A stretch of 64,000 nucleotides of DNA, taken from Alloyangia mangrovi. GTDB lineage: Bacteria; Pseudomonadota; Alphaproteobacteria; Rhodobacterales; Rhodobacteraceae. Position 1 is the first letter of the stretch; each line of letters opens with the position of its first letter. Location: the NCBI RefSeq assembly GCF_002300555.2, contig NZ_NTHN02000020.1, forward strand, positions 1 to 64,000. The letters are read 5' to 3'. Shown in pieces: positions 17,525-26,161 of this stretch. Below the pieces are notes generated by a model. It did no database searches. It had not been told where the DNA came from and was given only the letters and a program-made list of their open reading frames with translations. Made by a program: the position numbers and the translations under genes.

Positions 17525-18732
17525 CCGCCCGTCTCTGGCCGCTGCTCGCGGCGCTGGTCCTGCCGTTGCCCGCGCGGGCCGAGGGCTACGTGCTGCAGCC
17601 GGGCGACCGCGTCGACATCCGGGTTGCCGGGCTGCCCAATCTCGACCGCGACCTGAGGATCGGCGAGGACGGCACCATCTCGCTGCCGCTGATCGGCCGG
17701 GTCACGCTGCGCGGCCAGACGGTCGGCGCCGCCGAGCAGGACGTGGCCCGGCGCTTTGGCGAGGTCGCCTTTCGCCAGCGCAATCTCGACGGGCGCGAGA
17801 CGCTGTTTCCCATCTCGCCCAGCGAGGTCAGCCTGTCGGTCACCGAGTTTCGCCCGGTCTACGTCTCGGGCGACGTGAAGGCGCCGGGGGCCTTCGCCTT
17901 CACGCCCGGGCTGACGGTGCGGCGGGCACTGACGCTCTCGGGCGGGGTCGGCCAGGACCTTGGCTACGCGCGCGACCCGATGGCACAGATTGCGCAAGTG
18001 CAGGGCAATATCGATGCCTTCGGGGCCGAGCTGGCGGCGCTCGATGTGCGCGTGCGGCGCTACCAGGCCGAGCTCGATCCCGGCGATGACGCGGCGATCA
18101 CCGCCGCGCCCGGCACCGAGACCGTCGAAGAGGTCGAGACCCAGCGGCTTGTCGCCGGGGTCGCGGGCACGCAGAGCAAGCGCGCCTACCTGCTTGAGGC
18201 GCGCGAGGCGGTCTCCCACCAGATCGGCGTCCTGCGCCAGCAGCTCGACGCCGAGCTCGAGGGCGAGCAGGCCGACCAGCAGGAATACGACCGCATCCGT
18301 ACCCTGCGCGAGCGCGGCCTCGTCGAGGTCGACCGGGTCACCGAGACCCGGCGCTCCCTGCTCGCGTCGGCCACCCGTCGGCTCGACACCGCCAGCGATC
18401 TCGCCGCCGCCGAAAAGGATCTCGCCCGGATCAACTTCGACCTCGGCGATTTCGAAGACGAGGCCCGCCGCGACGCGCTGGAGCTGCTGAGCGATGCGCT
18501 GGTGGACCGCGAGACGACACGCGCCCAGCTCACGGCCGCCCGCCAGCAGCTCTTGCTGCTGAGCGCCGACTATGCGGACGCGCTGGAGAAAGGCGTGGTG
18601 AGCATCACCCTGCGCCGCGGCGCAGGGGTGGAGGAAGAGACATTCGAGCTTGGCGGCGAAGAGGACATGGCGCTTCTTCCAGGCGATCTCGTCGAAGTGC
18701 GGCTCAGCGCTGCCCCCCTGCCCGGCCAGTAG
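17515..18732 (+). CDS. Polysaccharide export protein (Wza/OPX family) with coiled-coil insertion
   Basis: A 405-residue protein with a signal peptide (LWPLLAALVLPLPARA). The poly-export domain starts at YVLQPGDRVDIRVAGLPNLD, and an SLBB domain follows (PVYVSGDVKAPGAFAF, LTVRRALTLSGGVG). Residues about 165-350 are strongly helical and rich in Glu, Arg and Leu, consistent with a long periplasmic coiled coil as in PssN/ExoF-like proteins. No lipobox cysteine is visible. It should connect the inner-membrane co-polymerase to the outer membrane. It overlaps the beta-helix gene. Confidence 0.88.
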   Translation: MPLTARLWPLLAALVLPLPARAEGYVLQPGDRVDIRVAGLPNLDRDLRIGEDGTISLPLIGRVTLRGQTVGAAEQDVARRFGEVAFRQRNLDGRETLFPISPSEVSLSVTEFRPVYVSGDVKAPGAFAFTPGLTVRRALTLSGGVGQDLGYARDPMAQIAQVQGNIDAFGAELAALDVRVRRYQAELDPGDDAAITAAPGTETVEEVETQRLVAGVAGTQSKRAYLLEAREAVSHQIGVLRQQLDAELEGEQADQQEYDRIRTLRERGLVEVDRVTETRRSLLASATRRLDTASDLAAAEKDLARINFDLGDFEDEARRDALELLSDALVDRETTRAQLTAARQQLLLLSADYADALEKGVVSITLRRGAGVEEETFELGGEEDMALLPGDLVEVRLSAAPLPGQ

Positions 18733-18942
18733 CACGGGCAGGGAGCGCGGGCGGCCGCACCTTGTGACGCCGGGCGGTGCGCGGCGCTTGTGTGTGCGAA
18801 AGTTTACTCTGTTTCCCGAGTTCTGACGTGACGTGCGACCCGCGGGCGCCTCGGCCGCCCGCTTCGGTCCCGGAAGAATGAAGTGGCAACAAGCCCGGCG
18901 CGCGGCCCGAGGGGGCTGGCGCGCGGGCGCTGGGGAGAGGCA

Positions 18943-20187
18943 ATGAACGCCCTGACTCCGAACTCCGTACCGAGGGTCCGCTCGGCGACGCTCCATCAGG
19001 TGATGGCGTCGGACACCTGTGCCGGATGCGGTGCCTGCGCCATTCTGGCGGGCGGCGCCGTGCAGATGGCGATGACCCCGCCCGGCTACCTGCGTCCGGT
19101 GCAGCAGGCCGAGCTCTCGCCGCAGCAGGAGCGCGCCATCCGGCTGGTCTGCCCCGGGCGGCATCTGGCGCTCGCGTCAGAGGGGCGCGAGGAGCACCTG
19201 CTCTGGGGCCCTTATGTCGCCCTGCGCACCGGCCATGCGACGGATTCGGCGCTCCGCCGCAATGGCTCCTCGGGCGGCGTGCTGTCGGGGCTGCTGGTGC
19301 ATCTGCTCGAGAGCGGCGCGGTGGACGAGGTGGTGCAGACCGCGGCCTCGCTGGCGGAGCCGACGGGCACGCGTGGGGTGCACAGCACCCACCGTGACGA
19401 GGTCTTCGCTGCGGCAGGCTCGCGCTATGCGCCCTCGGCGCCGCTGCTCGAGCTCGAGCGGGCACTTGAGAGTGGTCGCCGGATCGCCTTTGTCGGCAAG
19501 CCCTGCGACGTGGCCACCCTGCGCCAGATGGCCAAACTCGACCCGCGGATCGACCGGCAGGTGCGGATCACGCTGTCGTTTTTCTGTGCTGGCATCCCCA
19601 GTGCCGCGGGCGCGCGCGAGGTGCTCGGGAAGATGGGGGTCGATCCAAGCCAGCTCGCCGCCTTCCGCTACCGCGGCGATGGCTGGCCGGGGTTCGCCAC
19701 CGCGACGCAGAAGGATGGCAGCGAGGTGCGGATGAGCTACCGCGACAGCTGGGGCGCGATATTGTCGCGCCACGTGCAGAAGCGCTGCAAGCTTTGCCCG
19801 GACGGGATCGGCAGCTTTGCCGATCTCGTCTGCGCCGACGCCTGGCACACCGACGCCGAAGGCTATCCCAGCTTCGAGGAGGGCGAGGGCACCAGCCTCG
19901 TGATCGCCCGCACCGAGCTCGGCGCGCGCTGCCTGCAGGAGGCCGAGGCGCAGGGCGCGGTTCGCACGCAGCCCTTCGACATAAGGACGCTCGAGCCGAT
20001 GCAGCCCGGGCAGGTCCGCAAGCGGCGGTTCCTGCTGGCCCGGCTGATGGCGATGCGGGCGCTGCTGAAATGGGCGCCCAGCTACGACGGCTTCTTCCTC
20101 GCCCGGAACGCCCGGCAGGCCGGCTTCAGGCAGAATCTGCGGCAGTTCTCGGGGATGCTCATCCGTGAACTGGGACTGAAATCATGA
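18943..20187 (+). CDS. FrhB-like iron-sulfur protein (coenzyme F420 hydrogenase beta-subunit family) in glycan locus
   Basis: A 414-residue protein with an N-terminal cysteine cluster (CAGCGACAILAGG), the FrhB core motif NGSSGGVLSGLLVHLLE, VGKPCDVATLRQM, SFFCAGIPSA and a second cluster CKLCPD with DLVCADAW. Homologues of this family occur in bacterial polysaccharide clusters, often together with a pyruvyl transferase, as here (28619-29878). F420 itself is unlikely in this group of bacteria, so the redox partner and reaction are unknown. The start at 18943 has GGGGAGAGG. A 210-base gap precedes it. Confidence 0.8.
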   Translation: MNALTPNSVPRVRSATLHQVMASDTCAGCGACAILAGGAVQMAMTPPGYLRPVQQAELSPQQERAIRLVCPGRHLALASEGREEHLLWGPYVALRTGHATDSALRRNGSSGGVLSGLLVHLLESGAVDEVVQTAASLAEPTGTRGVHSTHRDEVFAAAGSRYAPSAPLLELERALESGRRIAFVGKPCDVATLRQMAKLDPRIDRQVRITLSFFCAGIPSAAGAREVLGKMGVDPSQLAAFRYRGDGWPGFATATQKDGSEVRMSYRDSWGAILSRHVQKRCKLCPDGIGSFADLVCADAWHTDAEGYPSFEEGEGTSLVIARTELGARCLQEAEAQGAVRTQPFDIRTLEPMQPGQVRKRRFLLARLMAMRALLKWAPSYDGFFLARNARQAGFRQNLRQFSGMLIRELGLKS

Positions 20188-20272
20188 CCCGGGACGCCAA
20201 GCCCCCCTGTGCCGCGCGGGCGGCGCGGGAGACCCCTCGGAAATGCCCGTCGCGGCGGGACTGGAGGCAGCG

Positions 20273-22105
20273 ATGACCGACCGTGGAAAGATCGACACCG
20301 GGCTGACGCTCTCGGCGCTGGATATCCTGCAGGCGGTGAAGAAGAAGAGCCTGGTCAGCCTGTTCGCCGGGCTCGTCGTGGGCGGGGTCGCATACCTCGT
20401 GCTGCTGCCGATGCCGCCGATCTACAGCGCCACCTCCATCGTGTGGTTCGACGAGCGCGAGGAACGGCTGCTGACCTCCGACTCCGCCTTCTCGGCGCTG
20501 GCCGACGACACCAAGGTGACATGGGTCAACGAGGTGGCGCCGATCGTGAAGGAGGCGGCGATCATCCAGTCGGTGCCAGTGCTGACGCGGGTGGTGAACG
20601 ATCTCGACCTGGTGCAGCAGCCCGAGACGCTCCGCTCCAATCGGGTGCTCCTCAAGGAAACGTTGAAGGACCGCATCAAGGCGGTGCTGCCCGCCGCGCT
20701 CTTTGCGGGCAATGATGAGGACATTCCCGTCACGCCGTCCGGAGGCACGGCGGCGGACACGCCGCTCGAGGTGATCCAGCAACTCGCGGCGGTGATCAAG
20801 ACCAACACCAACGAGCTTACCCAGCTCATCTCGATCACCGTCTCCTCGCCCGATCCGCAGGCCGCCGCGCGGATCGCCAACCACCTGCCCGAAGCCTTCC
20901 TGCTCGAGCACAATGGCCGGGTCAACGCGGCCAGCGCCGAGATGGTCGGCTGGCTCGAAGCGCAGCTGCAGGGCATCCGGACGCGGATCCAGTCCGAGGA
21001 GACCGACCTCAGCAGCAATGCCGTCGCGCTGCGGCAGATGACCCACGATGCGGACGTGGGGCTCTACCGCGACCTGCTCAAGCGCCGCAACGAGGTGCAG
21101 CAGTTGCAGAACATCCAGTCGCACCCTATCCGCGTGGTCAGCAGGGCGACCGTGCCGACCGAGCCCGCCGCCGCAGGTCCGGTTCGGTTCGCGCTGGCCG
21201 CGCTTGTCGCCACCTTCATCGCCGCGTCGCTCGTTTTCGCGCTGCGCGAGCTGCTGAACAAGAAGCTGCGCTATCCGCGGCAGTTCGACGAGCTCGGGCT
21301 GCACGTGCTGGCGGCGGCGCCGGACCGGGGCAGGAGCCGGCCGCTCTTCGACGAGTCGATCCGCCGGTTGCTGTCACTGGTGGTGGTGGACCTGCGCAGG
21401 GGCCCTGTGGCGATCGGCTTCACCTCGGGGGCGGCGCAAGAGGGCAAGACGCTGGTCGCCCGGGAGTTCGCACGGGCGGCGGCGCGCAGCGGGCTGCGCA
21501 CCGTGCTCATCGAGGCGGACCTGAGGCATCCCCAGTCACGCGCCACCGCCGCCCCCGAGCAGCCCGGTCTCGCGGACCTTCTGGCCTCGGGGCGCGGCCC
21601 GGACGCCTATTTCGTCGAGGAGCGCGGCGAGGGCGCGCAGCCGCTCTACATCCTGCCGAGCGTCGAGGCCTCGCGGTCCCCGACCGAGATGCTGGCCTCG
21701 CTGCACATGACGCAGCTGTTGACCCGGCTGCGCGAGACCTTCGATCTGGTGGTCTGCGACATGCCGCCGGTCTGCATGACCGCCGACGCCGAGGCGCTGG
21801 CGCCGCAGCTCGACGGCACCGTGCTGGTGGTGCGCCACGGCCATGCCGGGCTGGCGCGGACGAAGTCCGCCGTGGCGCTGCTCGAGCGGGGCGGGGACCA
21901 TCTGATCGGGGCCTTCGTCAACGATTGCCCGCCGCAGTTCCTGTCCGAGCTCTACGGGCGCGGGCCGCTCGACTACGGCGTCACCCCGGGGCGCGACGCG
22001 GCGCCGGCCGAGGGCGGCGCAGCGCAGGAGGGACGGCGTGTCAACGCGGGATCGAAGATCAAGCTGCTGCCGCTGAACCGGGACATGCGCTCCGATGTCG
22101 GTTGA
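20273..22105 (+). CDS. Polysaccharide co-polymerase / BY-kinase-like chain-length protein (Wzc/GumC type)
   Basis: A 610-residue protein with two membrane spans (about 28-48 and 305-325) bracketing a periplasmic coiled-coil domain, then a cytoplasmic P-loop ATPase. Walker A is TSGAAQEGKT (384-393), Walker A' is VLIEADLRHP (411-420) and Walker B is VVCDMPPV. The C-terminal tail has few tyrosines (LYGRG, LDYG), so autokinase activity is less certain than in classical Wzc. It should control chain length together with the OPX protein and the polymerase. The start at 20273 has GGAGG upstream. Confidence 0.88.
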   Translation: MTDRGKIDTGLTLSALDILQAVKKKSLVSLFAGLVVGGVAYLVLLPMPPIYSATSIVWFDEREERLLTSDSAFSALADDTKVTWVNEVAPIVKEAAIIQSVPVLTRVVNDLDLVQQPETLRSNRVLLKETLKDRIKAVLPAALFAGNDEDIPVTPSGGTAADTPLEVIQQLAAVIKTNTNELTQLISITVSSPDPQAAARIANHLPEAFLLEHNGRVNAASAEMVGWLEAQLQGIRTRIQSEETDLSSNAVALRQMTHDADVGLYRDLLKRRNEVQQLQNIQSHPIRVVSRATVPTEPAAAGPVRFALAALVATFIAASLVFALRELLNKKLRYPRQFDELGLHVLAAAPDRGRSRPLFDESIRRLLSLVVVDLRRGPVAIGFTSGAAQEGKTLVAREFARAAARSGLRTVLIEADLRHPQSRATAAPEQPGLADLLASGRGPDAYFVEERGEGAQPLYILPSVEASRSPTEMLASLHMTQLLTRLRETFDLVVCDMPPVCMTADAEALAPQLDGTVLVVRHGHAGLARTKSAVALLERGGDHLIGAFVNDCPPQFLSELYGRGPLDYGVTPGRDAAPAEGGAAQEGRRVNAGSKIKLLPLNRDMRSDVG

Positions 22106-23420
22106 GGCGCTCAAGGGCGGGCCGAGGCGCCGCGCCGAAGGGCGGATGGCCGCGGCCGCCGTGCCTAGGATCCTGCCGCTTTCGGTGAGCCTCTTCCTAG
22201 TGTCGCTTTTCGTCGCCTTCCAGATCAGCCTTGGGCCGCTGAAGCTCTCGGCCTCGCGCAGCCTGCTCCTGGTGCTGCTGGTGCCCTTGACGCTGCGGCT
22301 GCTGCGCGGCAGGGCGGGGCGGCTGCTGGTCTCCGATGTGGCGATGGTCGCCTTCTGTGTCTGGGTCTTCCTGAGCATGGTGGTGCGCCACGGGCTTGCG
22401 GAGGCCATCGAGTTCGGCGGCATCAACACGATCGAGACGCTGGGCGCCTATTTCCTCGGGCGCTGCATGATCCGCGATGCCGAGAGCTTTGCCGCGATGG
22501 TCCGGGTGATGTTCGGCATCGTGCTTTTCCTGACGCCCTTTGCCCTGCTCGAAACGGTGACCGGCTACAACCTCCTGCTGCACCTGACAAATGCGATCCT
22601 GCCCTCGCAACCCGAGGTGCCGCCGCTGCGCCGGCTCGGTCTCGAGCGGGTGCAGGCGACGCTCGATCACCCGATCCATTTCGGCATCTGCATCGGCGCC
22701 TTCGTCGCGCTGACTTTCCGGGTGCTGGGTTACGGCCAGCCAGCCTTGCTGCGCTACGGGCGGGCCGGGCTGGTGGGGGTCGTCGCCTTCCTGTCGCTGT
22801 CATCCGGGGCGCTCATCGCGATGGTGCTTCAGGTCGCGCTCTTTGCCTGGGGCGCCATCGCCAAGCCGCTTCGCGACCGCTGGCTGCTGCTGGCGCTCAT
22901 CGCGGGCGGTCTCGTGGTCTTCGAGCTGTCGACCGGCTTCTTCCTCAACCTCGTCATAAACAAGATTGCCTTCAACCCGGACACGGCCTTCAACCGGGTC
23001 CGGATCTTCGGCTTCGCACTCGCGAATATCCGCGCGGCACCGCTGTTCGGCATTGGACTCAACGACTGGGCCAACCTGCCGGGCATGTCCGACAGCATCG
23101 ACATGTTCTGGATGCTGGTGGCGCTGCGGCACGGCATTCCCGCGGGGCTCCTGATGCTCATTGGCTTTCTCTGGCTGCCACTGACCCTGACGCGCCGCGA
23201 GATCATGGACCCGCGGGTGCGGGCCTACCGCGAGAGCTATGTCGTCACGTTCACCGCGCTCTTCCTTGCGCTCTGGACGGTGCACGTCTGGCGCGAGGCC
23301 TATGCCCTCGTGATCTTCCTGTTGGGCAGCGGGTCCTGGATGCTCGAGCCCGACTCCCCGACGAGCGACAAGCCCAAGACTATGCCACCCGTGACCTTTT
23401 CCCGAAGTTTCCCGTGCTGA
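22095..23420 (+). CDS. O-antigen ligase/polymerase-like membrane protein (Wzy candidate)
   Basis: A 441-residue polytopic protein with about ten hydrophobic spans and the large periplasmic loop of Wzy/WaaL proteins. RVQATLDHPIHFGICIG and PLFGIGLNDW match the conserved DHP and G-G regions of the Wzy_C family. It overlaps the co-polymerase gene by 11 bases, a common wzc-wzy arrangement. It would polymerise lipid-linked repeat units on the periplasmic face. Confidence 0.82.
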   Translation: MSVEALKGGPRRRAEGRMAAAAVPRILPLSVSLFLVSLFVAFQISLGPLKLSASRSLLLVLLVPLTLRLLRGRAGRLLVSDVAMVAFCVWVFLSMVVRHGLAEAIEFGGINTIETLGAYFLGRCMIRDAESFAAMVRVMFGIVLFLTPFALLETVTGYNLLLHLTNAILPSQPEVPPLRRLGLERVQATLDHPIHFGICIGAFVALTFRVLGYGQPALLRYGRAGLVGVVAFLSLSSGALIAMVLQVALFAWGAIAKPLRDRWLLLALIAGGLVVFELSTGFFLNLVINKIAFNPDTAFNRVRIFGFALANIRAAPLFGIGLNDWANLPGMSDSIDMFWMLVALRHGIPAGLLMLIGFLWLPLTLTRREIMDPRVRAYRESYVVTFTALFLALWTVHVWREAYALVIFLLGSGSWMLEPDSPTSDKPKTMPPVTFSRSFPC

Positions 23421-23478
23421 CCACAATGCCGTCTTCCTCCCGGTCCGCCTGACCCCCATGCTTTCGATTGGAGTGCCC

Positions 23479-24567
23479 ATGTCACACCTCCCCGCAGCCC
23501 GGACGGCAGAGGCCATCGCCCAGGACCCACCTCGGCAGGAGGCGGGCAGCGGGCGGACCATGGCGGCTGGTCCAAGGCCGCTGCGCCTGTGGTCCGCCGC
23601 CGAAGCAGCACGCCTCGGCCCACCCGAGGTGTCGATCCTCATCGTGAGCTACAACACCCGCGCGCTGACGCTGAAGGCGATCGAGACTCTGCTCGACGCG
23701 GGCGGTGACGTTTTGGCCGAGGTCATCGTCTACGACAACGCCTCGCACGACGGCTCGGCCGAGGCGATCCGCGAGAAATTTCCCCGGATCCACACCGTTG
23801 CCTCGTCCGAGAACCTCGGCTTCGCCAAGGCCAACAACCTGGCGAGCAGGCTCGCCCACGCCGGGATGCTGCTTCTGCTCAACCCCGACACCGAGACCTA
23901 TGACAACGCGGTGGCGAACCTGCTGGCCTTTGCCCGCCGCAACCCGCAGGGCGGGATCTACGGCGGCCGGACGGTCTTTCCCGACGGCTCGCTCAACCCG
24001 GGCTCCTGCTGCAACCGGATCTCGATCCACAGCCAGCTCTGCCGCGCGCTCTACCTCGACAAGCTCTTCCCACGCAGCGGCTTCTTCAACGCCGAGGCGA
24101 TCGGCAACTGGAAGCGCGACAGCGAGCGGCGTGTGGATGTCGTCGTCGGCTGCTTCCTGATGATCCCCAAGGCGCTCTGGGACAGGCTGGGCGGCTTCGA
24201 TCTCAAATACTTCATGTACGGCGAAGAGGCGGACCTGTGCCATCGCGCGCGGGCGCTCGGTTACACGCCCATGGTGACCCCCGAGGCGACGATCATGCAC
24301 CTTGTCGGCGCCTCCACGAACGTGCGCGCCGAGAAGATCCTCCTCGTCGGGCAGGCCCGTGCTACACTGATCCGCGAGCATTGGGCGCCCTGGAGCGTGC
24401 CAATAGGTCTTTTCCTTCTGTGGCTTTGGTCCGCGGTGCGGTTTTTCTTCTACAGGTTGCAGGCCCTGGTTCTGGGCAGGCCGGATCTTCCGGGGCGACT
24501 CACCTGGGATCGGGTTTGGCGCGAGCGCAATCTTTGGTTGAAGGGGTATGGGGAAATTCAGGATTAG
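23479..24567 (+). CDS. Glycosyltransferase family 2 (rhamnosyltransferase-like)
   Basis: A 362-residue GT-A enzyme. The core reads VSILIVSYNTRALTLKAIET, then VIVYDNASHDGSAE and NLGFAKANNL, a metal-binding LLLNPDTE, GGFDLKYFMYGEEADLCHRA with the catalytic-region acidic residues, and a hydrophobic segment near the C-terminus that may anchor it. The Gly-Phe-Ala-Lys-Ala-Asn pattern is typical of the rhamnosyl-type branch. The start at 23479 has GGAG 6 bases upstream; ATG 23458 is an alternative without a site. It would add a sugar to the lipid-linked repeat unit. Confidence 0.88.
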   Translation: MSHLPAARTAEAIAQDPPRQEAGSGRTMAAGPRPLRLWSAAEAARLGPPEVSILIVSYNTRALTLKAIETLLDAGGDVLAEVIVYDNASHDGSAEAIREKFPRIHTVASSENLGFAKANNLASRLAHAGMLLLLNPDTETYDNAVANLLAFARRNPQGGIYGGRTVFPDGSLNPGSCCNRISIHSQLCRALYLDKLFPRSGFFNAEAIGNWKRDSERRVDVVVGCFLMIPKALWDRLGGFDLKYFMYGEEADLCHRARALGYTPMVTPEATIMHLVGASTNVRAEKILLVGQARATLIREHWAPWSVPIGLFLLWLWSAVRFFFYRLQALVLGRPDLPGRLTWDRVWRERNLWLKGYGEIQD

Positions 24568-24595
24568 ATAGATTCATTCTTGGGGGCGACGTTTC

Positions 24596-25229
24596 ATGTC
24601 GAAGAAGAATGCGATGTCCCGCTTTCGCAGGTTCCTGAGGCTGCTCGGCTCGGTGATCGACCCGCGCGCCTACCTGCACATGGTCAAGGTGATGAATTTC
24701 TACAACTACAGCCATGTCACGCCGTTGCGCCGCGTCCACCGGGGCAGGGGGGGTGACCATCTCGCCCACGGCATGGTTCTCCGAGCCGGAGCGGATACGG
24801 CTTGGCGACGGCGTGCATGTCAACGGCGGCTGCATTCTCTGGGCCGGGCCCTCGACCGGATCGATCATCGTGGGCGAGAACGCGCTCTTCGGTCCGAACG
24901 TCATGGTCACGGCGGCGAGCTACCGGTTCAACGACGGCCAGCCGGTGACCGATCAGGATATGGAAGAGCACGATGTCCTCATCGGGCGCGACGTCTGGCT
25001 GGGCAGCGGGGTGACGGTGCTGGCGGGATCAGAGATCGGCGATGGCTGCGTGGTCGGCGCGGGCAGCGTGGTGCGGGGCCGCTTTCCGCCCTTCTCGATC
25101 ATCGCGGGTGCCCCGGCGCGGGTGGTCGGGCAACGCAGGCCGCCGTGGCCCCAGAAGTTGGCGGATCTGAAGGTCATCGAGGACAGCCCGGAGCCCCGCG
25201 TGGCGCCCGACGAAAGGAGCACGGGATGA
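24596..25229 (+). CDS. Left-handed beta-helix acetyltransferase (WcaF/NodL type), frameshifted in a G7 run
   Basis: The N-terminal part (MSKKNAMSRFRRFLRLLGSV through LRRVHRG) reads in one frame and the hexapeptide-repeat part (GVTISPTAWFSEPERIRLGD onward, with VLIGRDVWLGSGVTVLAGSE and FSIIAGAPARVVG) in another. The break is at a run of seven G at 24747-24753; with six G the protein reads RVHRGRGVTISPTAWF without interruption, about 210 residues. The family O-acetylates sugars with acetyl-CoA. Its stop overlaps the next glycosyltransferase start (ATGA), so the gene is intact in operon terms and the shift is probably a sequencing error. Confidence 0.82.
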
Positions 25230-26113
25230 GCCTGGCCATCAGCCCGGCCGCGGCGGTCATCATCCCCCATTACGACGACCGGGCCCGCCTCGCGCGCTGC
25301 CTCGAGGCGCTGGAGCGCAACCCGCGGCCCCTGCCCGTGGAGGTTCTGGTGGTCGACAACGGCTCGAGCGAGAGCCTCGAGGGGCTGGCCGCGCGCCACC
25401 CGGAGGTCCGCTTTCTCACAGAGCCCGGGCGCGGCGCGGCCACCGCGCGCAACCGCGGCGTCGCCGAGAGCCGCGCGCCGCGGCTCTTCTTTCTCGATGC
25501 CGACTGTGTGCCTGCCGAGGACTGGGTGTCTGTGGCCTTCCGGCGCCTGGAGACGGCGCAGATCGTCGGCGGGGCCGTGCGGATCTTCGACGAAACCCCG
25601 CCGCCGCGCAGCGGTGCGCAGGCCTTCGAGTCCGTCTTCGCCTTCCAGCAAGAAGACTACGTTCGGCGCCACGGTTTTGCCGTGACTGCCAACCTGTTGA
25701 CCTGGCGCGACATCTACGAGGACACCGGACCGCTGATCCATGGGCTCGCCGAGGACAAGGACTGGTGCCATCGCGCGCGCGCCAAGGGCTACCGGATCGA
25801 CTATGCGCCCGATCTCGTCGTCGCCCACCCCAGCCGCTCCGACTGGCCGGCGCTGCGCAGGAAGTGGTTGCGGCTCACCCGCGAGAGCTATGCCCTTGCC
25901 CATCCGGCACCGGGCGGAAGGCTGCCCTGGGTCGCCCGCGCGGCGGTGGTCACGCTTTCGCCCTTCGGACATCTGCCCAAGGTGCTGCTGTCGCCGCGGC
26001 TCGGCTCGGCGGCGGAGCGGGGGCGGGCGGCCTCGACCCTGTTCCGGCTGCGCTTCGCCCGCGCCGGCTGGATGCTGCGGCAAGCGATGGGGAGGCCCCT
26101 TGATGAAGCTTGA
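25226..26113 (+). CDS. Glycosyltransferase family 2
   Basis: A 295-residue GT-A enzyme: AAVIIPHYDDRARLARCLEA, EVLVVDNGSSE, GRGAATARNRGVAE, FLDADCVP (metal-binding), then GLAEDKDWCHRARAKGYRI near the acceptor site. The C-terminal third is basic and mildly hydrophobic, suggesting peripheral membrane contact. It is translationally coupled to the acetyltransferase through an ATGA overlap. Sugar specificity cannot be read from sequence. Confidence 0.88.
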   Translation: MSLAISPAAAVIIPHYDDRARLARCLEALERNPRPLPVEVLVVDNGSSESLEGLAARHPEVRFLTEPGRGAATARNRGVAESRAPRLFFLDADCVPAEDWVSVAFRRLETAQIVGGAVRIFDETPPPRSGAQAFESVFAFQQEDYVRRHGFAVTANLLTWRDIYEDTGPLIHGLAEDKDWCHRARAKGYRIDYAPDLVVAHPSRSDWPALRRKWLRLTRESYALAHPAPGGRLPWVARAAVVTLSPFGHLPKVLLSPRLGSAAERGRAASTLFRLRFARAGWMLRQAMGRPLDEA

Positions 26114-26161
26114 ACGGAGAGCGCAGCCGCCTTGCCGCGCGCCTGTCACCGGAGAGCCGCG

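Noticed and set aside
24747-24753. Phase-variable G tract in a polysaccharide acetyltransferase
   Set aside because: Attractive biologically, but the same +1 error in seven-base runs occurs in napC, an ABC permease and twice in one oxidoreductase, so a systematic sequencing error is more likely.
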